A program made the position numbers and the translations under genes. From positions 1 through 45,762 of the forward strand of contig JAEEVN010000007.1 in assembly GCA_016290885.1 (NCBI GenBank): DNA of 45,762 nt, written 5' to 3'. Shown here piece after piece: positions 1 through 7,971 of the stretch; the first letter of the stretch is position 1; each line of letters begins with the position of its first letter. The stretch is from Caryophanales bacterium. GTDB taxonomy: Bacteria > Bacillota_I > Bacilli_A > RF39 > UBA660. The notes beneath the pieces were generated by a model, which saw nothing but the letters and a program-made list of their open reading frames with translations, did not search any database and was not told the DNA's origin.

Positions 1-914
1 AAGGATGCTCTATCTCTTTTAGGTAGTCTTTTGTCTTTTAAGACTTCTCCAGCATGTTCTTTTATATATGTTAATATTTCTTTCCTACATTTTTTATTAT
101 CATTTTTAGATCTTGCTAATACTGATAATGTGCTTAAATAACCATGCATTCTTCTTCTAGCACATCCTTGTTTTAAGTCAGGATATTTCTTTTCAATGTA
201 ATCACACATTTCATTAGTAGATTGTATTAAACCCATTCTTGATTCATCAAAATCACTAGTTGTTATAGAGTTTTCTCTAATAACATAGTGATATATTACT
301 AATGAATTTAATACTATTAATTTAGCTCTATCCATTACTTTATATGTAGTAGCAGTATCTTCATATAATCTTCCTTCCGGGAATCTTATACCATCGAATA
401 ATTCTTTTTTAAATAATTTACCCCATGCTGATACATCAAAGTCTTCATGATACATTAACATATCAAAGCAATCATGTGGCGTATATTTTCTTAATTCTCC
501 AGATGCAGTACTAAATGATGTATTTGGATATGTAACCTTTTGTTTGCCCATTGATATATCTGCACCATATGCATGTAGATTATAGTATAAAAAATCAACA
601 TAATTTCTTACTACATAATCATCACTATCTACGAAAGATATATATTCACCCTGTGCAGCATCTAATCCTGCATTTCTAGCACTAGATACTCCACCATTCT
701 TTTTATGGATAACTTTTATTCTTTCGTCTTTACTTGCCCATTCATCACATATCATAGGACAATTATCTGGGGAACCATCATCTACTAATATTATTTCTAA
801 GTTTTTATATGTTTGATTCACTATTGAACCAACACATTTATCTAAACATTCTTCTGTATTATAAATTGGAATAATTACAGATACTAATGGTTCATTATTA
901 ACAACTTTTTCCAT
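1..914 (-). CDS. Family 2 glycosyltransferase, C-terminus beyond window
   Basis: Open frame of 304 codons starting at ATG 914 and running off the left edge. The N-terminus (EPLVSVIIPIYNTEECLDKC) is the classic GT-A family 2 start. It is followed by DDGS (about residues 45-48, nucleotide-sugar binding), a KKNGGVSSARNAGL segment and the metal-binding DSDD (about 96-99). The enzyme would transfer a sugar from a nucleotide donor to a growing glycan at the inner face of the membrane; the acceptor cannot be told. The start overlaps the end of the upstream DUF4422 gene by 17 bases, so the two are probably translationally coupled in a surface polysaccharide operon. The family is sure, the sugar specificity is unknown. 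Confidence 0.93.
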   Translation of the reverse strand, partial: MEKVVNNEPLVSVIIPIYNTEECLDKCVGSIVNQTYKNLEIILVDDGSPDNCPMICDEWASKDERIKVIHKKNGGVSSARNAGLDAAQGEYISFVDSDDYVVRNYVDFLYYNLHAYGADISMGKQKVTYPNTSFSTASGELRKYTPHDCFDMLMYHEDFDVSAWGKLFKKELFDGIRFPEGRLYEDTATTYKVMDRAKLIVLNSLVIYHYVIRENSITTSDFDESRMGLIQSTNEMCDYIEKKYPDLKQGCARRRMHGYLSTLSVLARSKNDNKKCRKEILTYIKEHAGEVLKDKRLPKRDRAS

Positions 915-1686
915 ATTTCTTACCTGTAAATTTAGCTATTAAAAAACCAAACCCTTTCTTAATCCAATTTATATGTTCAATTTCTACAAATGGAATTTCT
1001 TTAAACTTAATATTATTTGTATATAAATATACATCTAATAATCTTTCAGATATTCTTCCATAAAACCTTTTATGGAAATCATCGTATTTAGATACATCTA
1101 TTCTCTTTTCTAATTCAAATAATATATCAAATAACCATTCACAATAATCATCAAATATATCTTTCTTCATAATCATCATATTAAATGCATGCATAGAAGT
1201 TCTTTTATGTAATCTATCAAATTCTTTTAAATATCTAGGGTATTTCTTTTCTATAATCTTTCTTGTTTCATCTAGTGTTTCAATATGCATAGTATGTTTA
1301 TAATGATTATATAATGTTTCTATATAATATCTTCTCTTTGTAGGAAGAATAACATCATTCTTCTTTAATAATTCTTTCAATTCTTTTTTTGAAAGAATTG
1401 AAACTTTATTCTTTCTAAACATTCTAGTAAACCAATTAGATAAACTAAAATGTCTTCTATAGTGAGCAAGACCAATATAATCTGCTTTTAAATTTTTCCA
1501 AGCCCAGTATAATCCAGTTAATTCACAAAAAAAAGGATTCTTTTTACTAATATTATTACCTATATTATCTTTTTGATAGCCTAAATCCTTTTTACCTTCA
1601 GCTCCTACTTGAACTGGTAAGTATATATCATCACTAGGCATATTATATTCTTTATGCGTAGCTACTATTATTTTTATATTCTTCAT
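898..1686 (-). CDS. DUF4422 domain glycosyltransferase-like protein
   Basis: 262 residues. The N-terminus (KIIVATHKEY) followed by a LPVQVGAEGK-like stretch, NISKKNPFFCELTGLYWAWKN and YIGLAHYRRHF is the hallmark of DUF4422 proteins, which occur in capsule and exopolysaccharide clusters and are thought to be glycosyltransferases. A GTG lies three codons upstream, but the GAGGTG ribosome site is correctly spaced only for the ATG at 1686, so that start is preferred. It overlaps the following GT2 gene by 17 bases. It has its own promoter (1717-1744) directly after the terminator of the upstream sugar transferase gene. The reaction is not established for this family. Confidence 0.85.
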   Translation of the reverse strand: MKNIKIIVATHKEYNMPSDDIYLPVQVGAEGKKDLGYQKDNIGNNISKKNPFFCELTGLYWAWKNLKADYIGLAHYRRHFSLSNWFTRMFRKNKVSILSKKELKELLKKNDVILPTKRRYYIETLYNHYKHTMHIETLDETRKIIEKKYPRYLKEFDRLHKRTSMHAFNMMIMKKDIFDDYCEWLFDILFELEKRIDVSKYDDFHKRFYGRISERLLDVYLYTNNIKFKEIPFVEIEHINWIKKGFGFLIAKFTGKKYGKSC

Positions 1687-1716
1687 ATTGCTCACCTCAA
1701 TTATGTATATATAAAT

Positions 1717-1744
1717 ATTTTAACATATTTTGCTTGTTATCCAA
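1717..1744 (-). promoter_or_regulatory. Promoter of the DUF4422-GT2 operon
   Basis: On the minus strand the -35 box TTGGAT (1744-1739) is separated by 16 bases from the -10 box TAAAAT (1722-1717), with a TG extension just upstream of the -10. It lies between the preceding terminator and the DUF4422 ribosome site. Confidence 0.65.
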
Positions 1745-1766
1745 AGCAAAATAAGGTATTTTTTGC

Positions 1767-1792
1767 AAAAAAAAATTATTCTTACGAATAAT
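1767..1792 (-). terminator. Rho-independent terminator of the sugar transferase gene
   Basis: Seven-base-pair stem (ATTATTC/GAATAAT, 1775-1792) followed on the minus strand by eight T residues, 4 bases after the stop codon at 1796. Confidence 0.8.
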
Positions 1793-1795
1793 ATT

Positions 1796-2422
1796 TTATT
1801 TAGCACCTGTTAATTTAATAACTGTTGCAATTGTTTTAAATATACATTTAATATCTAACCATATAGAACAATTTTCTATATAGTAATATTCTAATTCTAA
1901 TCTTTTATCATAATCTATATCACTTCTACCATTACAACCCCACCATCCAGTTAATCCTGGTCTAATAGATTCATATAATTCATGATTGCCTTTATATTCA
2001 TCTAATTCGCCTTCTAATAGTGGTCTTGGCCCTATTAAAGACATATCTCCTATTAATATATTTATAAATTGTGGAAACTCATCTAAAGAAGTTTTTCTAA
2101 GTATTTTACCTATAAATGTTACTCTAGGATCTTTACTTAATTTTCTATACTTATTCCATTCTTTTTTATGTTTGGGATCCTTTAATACTTCTTTTAACTT
2201 TTCATCTGCATCCCAAACCATACTTCTATATTTAAATATATGTATTATTTTACCATTTTTACCTATTCTATCTTGTGTATAAAAGATAGATTTAAAATCC
2301 CCAGTTAACATATAAAATAACTTAATTATTAATGTTAATGGTATCATTAATATTACTCCAATTATAGAGCAAAATATATCAAAAGTTCTCTTAATAAATC
2401 TGTAAAAATATTTCTTTTTCAT
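1796..2422 (-). CDS. Undecaprenyl-phosphate sugar-phosphate transferase
   Basis: 208 residues of the bacterial sugar transferase family (PF02397; WcaJ/EpsL/CpsE type). These enzymes load the first sugar phosphate onto undecaprenyl phosphate and so start a capsule or exopolysaccharide repeat unit. Visible are the N-terminal basic and hydrophobic membrane helix (about residues 8-38), the RIGKNGKIIHIFKYRSM segment, the catalytic Asp-Glu in TSLDEFPQF, and the DMSLIGPRP and RPGLTGWWG motifs. It is the short form without the extra N-terminal membrane helices. RBS AGAGAGG precedes the ATG. It has its own promoter and terminator upstream of the two glycosyltransferase genes. Confidence 0.93.
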   Translation of the reverse strand: MKKKYFYRFIKRTFDIFCSIIGVILMIPLTLIIKLFYMLTGDFKSIFYTQDRIGKNGKIIHIFKYRSMVWDADEKLKEVLKDPKHKKEWNKYRKLSKDPRVTFIGKILRKTSLDEFPQFINILIGDMSLIGPRPLLEGELDEYKGNHELYESIRPGLTGWWGCNGRSDIDYDKRLELEYYYIENCSIWLDIKCIFKTIATVIKLTGAK

Positions 2423-2451
2423 AACTTTGCCTCTCTAATGTACGTATTCTA

Positions 2452-2480
2452 ATTATATAATTTTAAAAAATGATAGTCAA
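2452..2480 (-). promoter_or_regulatory. Promoter of the sugar transferase gene
   Basis: Minus-strand -35 TTGACT (2480-2475), 17-base spacer, -10 TATAAT (2457-2452). Near consensus and placed between the tRNA-Lys terminator and the gene. Confidence 0.8.
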
Positions 2481-2483
2481 GGC

Positions 2484-2513
2484 AAAAAAAAGATAAGTCT
2501 TAAAACTTATCTT
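2484..2513 (-). terminator. Terminator of the tRNA-Lys transcript
   Basis: Eight-pair stem (AAGATAAG/CTTATCTT, 2490-2513) with an eight-base loop and a T run on the minus strand. It lies about 12 bases beyond the tRNA 3' end. Confidence 0.8.
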
Positions 2514-2524
2514 TATCTACTAAT

Positions 2525-2600
2525 TGGTGTCCGCTTAGGGATTCGAACCCTAGACCCACTGATTAAGAGTCAGTTGCTCTACCAACTGAGCTAAGCAGAC
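2525..2600 (-). tRNA. tRNA-Lys (anticodon CTT)
   Basis: Minus-strand cloverleaf with acceptor GTCTGCT/AGCGGAC, D stem GCTC/GAGC, anticodon stem ACTGA/TCAGT with loop CTCTTAA (anticodon CTT, reads AAG), T arm TAGGG-TTCGAAT-CCCTA and an encoded CCA. All stems pair well (G.T wobble in the acceptor). It has its own promoter and terminator. Confidence 0.97.
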
Positions 2601-2615
2601 ACAAATTACTAGTTA

Positions 2616-2644
2616 ATTATAACACAAAATTATAAAAATGTTAC
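2616..2644 (-). promoter_or_regulatory. Promoter of tRNA-Lys
   Basis: Extended -10 TGTTATAAT (TATAAT at 2621-2616) with a weaker -35 GTAACA (2644-2639) at 17-base spacing. Transcription would start about ten bases before the mature tRNA 5' end. Confidence 0.65.
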
Positions 2645-3300
2645 ATTTTTTTTAATAAATTCATTATATCATTATGAATATCTTCTATGGATCTAAATTT
2701 AGTATTAGTAGAATCACCACATTCTACTATATTAAATCCTAGATAATTAGCCACAAAATTAGAATTATCATATACAGTTTTTAGATATTCTTCATCCTTT
2801 TCATGCATATCTTTTTTATTTTCTCTTTTATTTAATAATTCTTTTGTTAATTCATATGGTGCAGTTAAAAATATAACTATATCTGGTTTTTTAATACCTA
2901 GTTTATTATATTCATAGTCCTCTATGAAATCTATAAACTCTTTCTTCTTTTCTTCAGTTTCTAATAATGCAGATTGATATATCAAACTAGATGTAGTATA
3001 TCTATCTAATAATATAATATTTCCTTTATTATATTCTTTTTCTAGTTTTGTTTTCCAAGTAATTGCTCTATCTACTGCTAATAATGAATTAATGAAATAT
3101 GGACTAAGTTCATGCATAGTACCATATTCTCCATTTAAATAATTTGTAGCAAGTTTACCTTGTTCTTCACCATAACTAGGGAAATGATGAGTTATTACTG
3201 TATTATTTTTACTTAATTCTTTATATAGTAAATCTGCTTGTGTAGATTTACCTAATCCATCAGTTGCTCCCTCTATTACTATTAATTTACCTTTATCCAT
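2641..3300 (-). CDS. tmk: Thymidylate kinase (dTMP kinase) family protein
   Basis: 219 residues with a P-loop NTPase core of the dTMP kinase type: KLIVIEGATDGLGKSTQA (P-loop GATDGLGKST), ILLDRYTTSSLIYQ with the DRY/DRT-like motif, a KPDIVIFLTA strand and a basic lid region around KRENKKDMHEKDEEY. It would phosphorylate dTMP to dTDP for DNA synthesis. The chosen ATG at 3300 has GAGGTG six bases upstream; an in-frame ATG at 3318 lacks a ribosome site. The lid sequence is typical of the longer, eukaryote-like branch of the family, so some other deoxynucleoside monophosphate kinase activity cannot be excluded. Confidence 0.8.
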   Translation of the reverse strand: MDKGKLIVIEGATDGLGKSTQADLLYKELSKNNTVITHHFPSYGEEQGKLATNYLNGEYGTMHELSPYFINSLLAVDRAITWKTKLEKEYNKGNIILLDRYTTSSLIYQSALLETEEKKKEFIDFIEDYEYNKLGIKKPDIVIFLTAPYELTKELLNKRENKKDMHEKDEEYLKTVYDNSNFVANYLGFNIVECGDSTNTKFRSIEDIHNDIMNLLKKM

Positions 3301-3322
3301 ATTATTCACCTCTATCATAAAA

Positions 3323-3352
3323 ATTATATCAAAGTAAAAATTAAAAAATCAA
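3323..3352 (-). promoter_or_regulatory. Promoter of the dTMP kinase gene
   Basis: Minus-strand -35 TTGATT (3352-3347) and -10 TATAAT (3328-3323) with 18-base spacing. The -35 box lies inside the stem of the pheT terminator, a compact arrangement. Confidence 0.55.
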
Positions 3353-3372
3353 TCGAACAGATTGATTTTTTT
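3343..3372 (-). terminator. Terminator of the pheST operon
   Basis: Stem AATCAATC/GATTGATT (extended by A/T pairs) with a short loop GAACA and T tails on both strands, about 10 bases after the pheT stop. Confidence 0.85.
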
Positions 3373-3380
3373 ATTGTTTT

Positions 3381-5744
3381 TTAACTTCTAATACTAATAT
3401 TTAAATTAGATTGTACTTTATCAATTATATTATTAACTACTTCCATTACTTCTTCATCAGTTAAAGTTCTAGTAGGATCTTCAAATGTTAATGAATATGC
3501 AATTGATTTATTTTCTAAACCAATATTTTCTCCTTCATATAAATCAAATACTTCTATATTAGTTAATAATCTATTTGAAGATTTTTTAATTTCATTAACT
3601 ACTAATTCATTATCCATATCTTTTGGCATTATAAATGCTAAATCTTTTTTAATTGATGGCAATTTAGAAGCAGCTTTAAATTTAATTGGTTTAACACTTG
3701 TATCTAATTCTTCAATAGATATTTCAAGTACATATATTTCATCTTTATTAATACTTGGATGTATCTTACCAAAGAATCCTACTTTCTTTCTATCTAAATA
3801 TATATCTGCACTTATACCAGGATGAAGACTTTCTTCAGTAGATCTTACAAATGTATATCTATTTCTTAAACCTATGTAATCTAGTAAATTAGATATAATT
3901 CCTTTTAATACAAAGAAATCACTCTTTATTACTTTTCCTTGCCATAAACTAGATATATAGTTTCCATATAATGCTACTGCTAAATGATTTTCTTCTTTAA
4001 AATCATCATAGAATACTTTACTAGTTTCATATATATTAATATCTTTTAATCCTCTAGATTTATTATATTTGATTACATCAAGCATTGATGGAATCATAGT
4101 CTTTCTAAGAGCATTTCTATCATTACTCATTGGATTAGGTATAAGTATAGTTTCTCTATCTTTATAGAACATATTAGCAGTCTTTTCATCTACTAAAGAA
4201 TAAGTTCTAGTTTCATTTAAGCCTAAACTTCTCATTCTCTTACTAATATTTTTCTTAAATCCAAAACTATGTTCAAATTTACCTTCTCTAGTAGGTAATA
4301 TAGGAACTGTATTTTTTAGATTATGATAACCATATAATCTACCTATTTCTTCTGCTATATCATTAACATTTTCTTCTATATCTAATCTTCTTCTAGGTAT
4401 AGTAGCAATAAACTTATTATCTTTTAATTCATATTCAAAATCTAATTTATTTAATTCTGTTTCTATATCTTTATCAGTTAATTCTATACCAAGAAGTGAA
4501 TTAATTCTTTCTGTAGTAAATTCTATTTTCTTAATCTTTTTATCTTCATTATCATATTCTGCTTTACCACTTAGTACTTTACCAGATGCATATTTTTCAA
4601 GTAAATAGCATGCTCTATCAAGTGCAGCATCAGTATATTCAAAATCTAATCCTTTTTCATATCTAAGTGATGCTTCACTTCTTAAATTTAATCTTCTAGC
4701 AGTTTTTCTTATATTAGTAGGATTAAATATAGCACTTTCTATTAATACTGTTTTAGTATTATTATCTACATCAGTATTTAATCCACCCATAATACCAGCG
4801 ATTGCTACAGGTTTATTTCCATCTGTAATAACTATATCTTCACTTGTTAATGTTCTTTCTTGTTCATCAAGTGTTGTTATTACTTCATTATCACTCGCTT
4901 GTTTAACAACTATTTTATCTCCTAATTTATCTTTATCAAAGAAATGAAGTGGTTGTCCATATTCAAGCATTACATAGTTAGATATATCTACTATATTATT
5001 AATAGATCTCATACCACATGCATTTAATCTATTTTTAATAAATTCTGGAGATTCTCCTACTACTAAATCTGTAACCATTTTAGCTTTATAATAAGTACAG
5101 TTTTCTGTATCTACTTTTAAAGTAAAATGATTATTAATACTATCTTCTATTTCTTTATAATTTGCTTCAGGTAATTTAACCTTTTTACCTAAAATAGTAC
5201 CTATTTCATAAGCAAACCCTATATGATATCTACAGTCATTATTTTTATGTTTATGAACATCTAAATCATATAAAGTATCCCCTACACCAAGGTAAGTAAA
5301 TGCATCTTCTCCAACTGGTGCATTATCTGGAAGAACATGAATACCTTTATTATAGTTTTCTTCATTTTCTTCTTCTAAACCAAGTTCACATAAAGCACAA
5401 ATCATACCATTTGATTCTATACCTCTTATTGAACCTTTTTTAATTTCTGCTTTAGGTAATTTAGCCCCTGGTAAAGCAACTATTACTTTAATACCTGCTT
5501 TTACATTAGGAGCGCCACATACTATTTGTCTTATATCAGTTCCTACATCTACAGTACATACATGTAAATGATCTGAATCTGGATGATCAATACATGTCTT
5601 AACTTCACCTATTACTAAATTATCTATATTTGTTTTAACAACATGTTCAACATTAATACCGGCTTTAGTAACTTTATTAGCTAATTCTTCTAGGTTTTCA
5701 TCTTTTAAATCAATATAATCTTTTACCCAGTTCATACTAATCAT
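3381..5744 (-). CDS. pheT: Phenylalanine-tRNA ligase beta subunit
   Basis: 787 residues, the normal length for bacterial PheT. Domains in order: N-terminal tRNA-binding OB fold (about 40-150, VIGEVKTCIDHPDSDHLHVC and the QIVCGAPNVKAG loop), B3/B4 editing region (about 205-370), B5 domain (about 395-470, LLGIELTDKDIETELNKLDF), the catalytic-like core, and a C-terminal ferredoxin-fold anticodon-binding domain (about 695-787, SKLPSIKKDLAFIMPKDM). It forms the alpha2-beta2 PheRS with pheS, which ends 2 bases upstream. The first ATG (5744) has GAGGTGA six bases away and is preferred over the ATG three codons later. Confidence 0.98.
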   Translation of the reverse strand: MISMNWVKDYIDLKDENLEELANKVTKAGINVEHVVKTNIDNLVIGEVKTCIDHPDSDHLHVCTVDVGTDIRQIVCGAPNVKAGIKVIVALPGAKLPKAEIKKGSIRGIESNGMICALCELGLEEENEENYNKGIHVLPDNAPVGEDAFTYLGVGDTLYDLDVHKHKNNDCRYHIGFAYEIGTILGKKVKLPEANYKEIEDSINNHFTLKVDTENCTYYKAKMVTDLVVGESPEFIKNRLNACGMRSINNIVDISNYVMLEYGQPLHFFDKDKLGDKIVVKQASDNEVITTLDEQERTLTSEDIVITDGNKPVAIAGIMGGLNTDVDNNTKTVLIESAIFNPTNIRKTARRLNLRSEASLRYEKGLDFEYTDAALDRACYLLEKYASGKVLSGKAEYDNEDKKIKKIEFTTERINSLLGIELTDKDIETELNKLDFEYELKDNKFIATIPRRRLDIEENVNDIAEEIGRLYGYHNLKNTVPILPTREGKFEHSFGFKKNISKRMRSLGLNETRTYSLVDEKTANMFYKDRETILIPNPMSNDRNALRKTMIPSMLDVIKYNKSRGLKDINIYETSKVFYDDFKEENHLAVALYGNYISSLWQGKVIKSDFFVLKGIISNLLDYIGLRNRYTFVRSTEESLHPGISADIYLDRKKVGFFGKIHPSINKDEIYVLEISIEELDTSVKPIKFKAASKLPSIKKDLAFIMPKDMDNELVVNEIKKSSNRLLTNIEVFDLYEGENIGLENKSIAYSLTFEDPTRTLTDEEVMEVVNNIIDKVQSNLNISIRS

Positions 5745-5745
5745 G

Positions 5746-6792
5746 TTACTTCACCTCTTTTCTATCAAAATTCTTTGTTTCTCTTAAATCATTTTCATGA
5801 ATAGTTCTCATATCACTCATATTATATTTAAGCATACCTATTCTTTCTGCAGCCATACCAAATGCAAATCCTTGCCACTTATCTGGATCATAACCACACA
5901 TTCTAAGAACATTAGGATGAACCATTCCTCCACCAGAAATAGTTATCCATCCTTTAGGTTTACACATTGAACATCCAGAACCATCACAATATATACAACT
6001 CATATCCATTTCTACAGATGGTTCTGTAAATGGATAATAACTAGGTCTAAATCTAGCTTCTACATTTTCTCCAAAAGTATGTTTAACAAATGCATCAAAT
6101 GTACCTTTTAAATCACTTAAAGATATATTTTTATCTATAACTAAACCTTCTATTTGAGTAAATTCTTGTTCATGAGTAGCATTAATATCTTCTCTTCTAT
6201 AAGTTTTACCTGGACATATCATTCTAATTGGAGTTTCACCTTTTCCATCAAGCATAACTCTTACTTGTACTGGAGATGTTTGACTTCTAAGTAATATTTC
6301 TTCATCTTTTAAATAATATGTATCTTGAGCATCTCTAGCAGGATGATCTTTAGGTAAATTAAGCATTTCAAAATTATATTTATCAAGTTCTATTTCAGGT
6401 CCTTCATAAACATCATAACCTAAACTAGTAAAGAAATCTGTAGCATCATCAATTACTTTTTCTACGATTGATGGACTACCACTAGGTATATCCATACCAG
6501 GCATAGATATATCTACTTTTTCATTTTCTAATTTCTTATTTAATTCTTCTAATTCATATTTAGATTTTAAATCTTCAAACTTAGCAAATACATCATTTCT
6601 AAAATCTGTAATTAATTTACCATATTCTTTCTTTTCTTCTACTGATAAATCTCTAAGACCACTAGTAAGTTCTGATACAGGTCCACTTTTACTTAAATAT
6701 TTAATCTTTAAATCATTTAATTCACTTAGATTAGATACTTTACTTAATCCTTCATTAATTTCAATTTCTAAACTCTTTATTTTCTCTTTCAT
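5746..6792 (-). CDS. pheS: Phenylalanine-tRNA ligase alpha subunit
   Basis: 348 residues. N-terminal coiled-coil for tRNA binding (about 1-90), then the class II synthetase core: LLRSQTSPVQVR (motif 2 region), TYRREDINATHEQEFTQIEGL, the Cys-rich CIYCDGSGCSMCKPKGW segment, GGGMVHPNVL and FAFGMAAERIGMLKYNMSDMR (motif 3). It charges tRNA-Phe together with PheT. RBS AGGAGG precedes the ATG. The gene lies directly behind a T-box riboswitch, so expression should rise when uncharged tRNA-Phe accumulates. Confidence 0.98.
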   Translation of the reverse strand: MKEKIKSLEIEINEGLSKVSNLSELNDLKIKYLSKSGPVSELTSGLRDLSVEEKKEYGKLITDFRNDVFAKFEDLKSKYELEELNKKLENEKVDISMPGMDIPSGSPSIVEKVIDDATDFFTSLGYDVYEGPEIELDKYNFEMLNLPKDHPARDAQDTYYLKDEEILLRSQTSPVQVRVMLDGKGETPIRMICPGKTYRREDINATHEQEFTQIEGLVIDKNISLSDLKGTFDAFVKHTFGENVEARFRPSYYPFTEPSVEMDMSCIYCDGSGCSMCKPKGWITISGGGMVHPNVLRMCGYDPDKWQGFAFGMAAERIGMLKYNMSDMRTIHENDLRETKNFDRKEVK

Positions 6793-6804
6793 ATTTCCTC
6801 CTAA

Positions 6805-7014
6805 AAAGAAAAAAATTCTATGATGTAAGGACGAATTACCGTGGTACCACCTTACTTCATAGAATTTCTATGCACTTAATACTTAACGCGTATAACGCTA
6901 TATTTCTATAGAACTAGAAGAATGAATTCATATAAAGTTACTAGTTAATATCTCACCATCATTAACTCTCTTAATAGCACTTTTTATACTACTACTTTCT
7001 TCATCAACGTTTAT
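6805..7014 (-). promoter_or_regulatory. T-box riboswitch, Phe specifier, controlling pheST
   Basis: The minus-strand leader shows the T-box core TGGTACCACG (around 6840-6850) and a terminator stem (ATTCTATGA.../...TCATAGAAT) ending in seven T residues at 6815-6809. The stem I distal motif AGAGAGTTAATGATGGTGAGA is present. The specifier is read as TTC (6926-6924, Phe), followed by an A and then TTCTTC, which pairs with GAAGAA in the 5' strand of stem I. Uncharged tRNA-Phe should stabilise the antiterminator through the T-box. Confidence 0.95.
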
Positions 7015-7020
7015 AAAAGA

Positions 7021-7049
7021 ATTATAGCATAATTATATAATAAATACAA
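7021..7049 (-). promoter_or_regulatory. Promoter of the pheST T-box leader
   Basis: Minus-strand -35 TTGTAT (7049-7044), exact 17-base spacer and -10 TATAAT (7026-7021). The predicted start is about 7014, the 5' end of the leader. Confidence 0.8.
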
Positions 7050-7050
7050 T

Positions 7051-7080
7051 AAAAAAATAGTGTATTTACATACACTATTT
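7051..7080 (-). terminator. Terminator of the 7075-7875 gene
   Basis: Ten-pair stem AAATAGTGTA/TACACTATTT (7055-7080) with a minus-strand T run; the stop codon lies in the stem. Confidence 0.85.
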
Positions 7081-7875
7081 TGTTTCAGGTGTTAAGCTTA
7101 CACCTAAAGTTTTATTTTTCTTCTTAGTAAGTAATTCTTTATAATGAGCTGCATCTTGAATAGTTGGTCTTCTCCAAAGCCCTACCATAGTAGTATCAAC
7201 ATTTGGTAAAAGACATTCACGTTTATCCATTGGATCATATGCTTGAATTAATGGTGAACGTGATCCTATAATTACATCTATGCCTTGTTCTCTAAGTGCA
7301 TTTTTTCTTTCTTGTGCATTAGATATTTTAACATTTTCAAGGAAAACATTAAATTCATCATCTAAGAAGTCATAATTCTCTGCATCTATACTATTACCCT
7401 CATCATCTTCATCTGCGAAGGTTGTACCTGGATAATACATATAGAAAGCCTTACCATCATTTTCTATTTCTTCTATTCTTTCATTAGCTTCAGCATTTTC
7501 AAATTCTTCTTCAGATAAACCTAATAAAGATTTATATTTCTTTATTTCTTCAGGTGTAGATTTTTCCCAAATAGCTCTATATAGATCTAAATTATGATTG
7601 TAATGAACTTGCCCGCAAATTATACTTATTGGTGATGCTTTACCTAAGAATACATCACGGTCTTGTTCCTTAAATTCTTTTAATCTATCACTTGAAGCTT
7701 CTCTCCATCTCATACCAAGTTGCATTGCTAATTTATTAAAGTTTGAATCGAAAACAGCAAATTTTACATCTTCTGATTCTGTGGACTCAGAATTATATGT
7801 AACTGTTCTTAGTACATAATATTCCTTACCATCACATATATAAGTATCCATTGTTTCTTTAACAATTTTACCCAT
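7075..7875 (-). CDS. Uncharacterised acidic protein
   Basis: 266 residues, not recognised. The start ATG at 7875 has AAAGGGGTG at good spacing; an in-frame upstream ATG lacks one. The protein is soluble, with no signal peptide or membrane segment. It has an acidic Glu-rich middle (about 115-165) and an Asp-Glu rich segment (FADEDDEGNSIDAENYDFLDDEFN), and a C-terminal half with a IDVIIGSRSPLIQAYDPMD stretch. No catalytic motif is visible. It is monocistronic, with its own terminator and a promoter that shares its -35 region with the divergent methyltransferase gene. Function unknown. Confidence 0.8.
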   Translation of the reverse strand: MGKIVKETMDTYICDGKEYYVLRTVTYNSESTESEDVKFAVFDSNFNKLAMQLGMRWREASSDRLKEFKEQDRDVFLGKASPISIICGQVHYNHNLDLYRAIWEKSTPEEIKKYKSLLGLSEEEFENAEANERIEEIENDGKAFYMYYPGTTFADEDDEGNSIDAENYDFLDDEFNVFLENVKISNAQERKNALREQGIDVIIGSRSPLIQAYDPMDKRECLLPNVDTTMVGLWRRPTIQDAAHYKELLTKKKNKTLGVSLTPETK

Positions 7876-7904
7876 AAAAACACCCCTTTCAAGAATGTGC
7901 AAGT

Positions 7905-7933
7905 ATATTATCATATTATGACATTATTGTCAA
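7905..7933 (-). promoter_or_regulatory. Promoter of the 7075-7875 gene
   Basis: Minus-strand consensus -35 TTGACA (7933-7928), 17-base spacer, -10 TAATAT (7910-7905). The -35 overlaps that of the divergent methyltransferase promoter. Confidence 0.75.
7919..7932. promoter_or_regulatory. Dyad TGACA-TTAT-TGTCA across the shared -35 region
   Basis: A 14-base inverted repeat lies exactly over the overlapping -35 boxes of the two divergent promoters. It could be an operator, or simply the consequence of two consensus -35 boxes back to back. Protein binding is not shown by the sequence. Confidence 0.35.
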
Positions 7934-7954
7934 ATTTTCAAAAACAATTATAAT
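7927..7954 (+). promoter_or_regulatory. Promoter of the methyltransferase gene
   Basis: Plus-strand -35 TTGTCA (7927-7932), 16-base spacer, -10 TATAAT (7949-7954). The predicted start (about 7961) is at the first base of the AGGTGG ribosome site, giving an unusually short leader. Confidence 0.65.
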
Positions 7955-7971
7955 ATATCTAGGTGGTCAAA

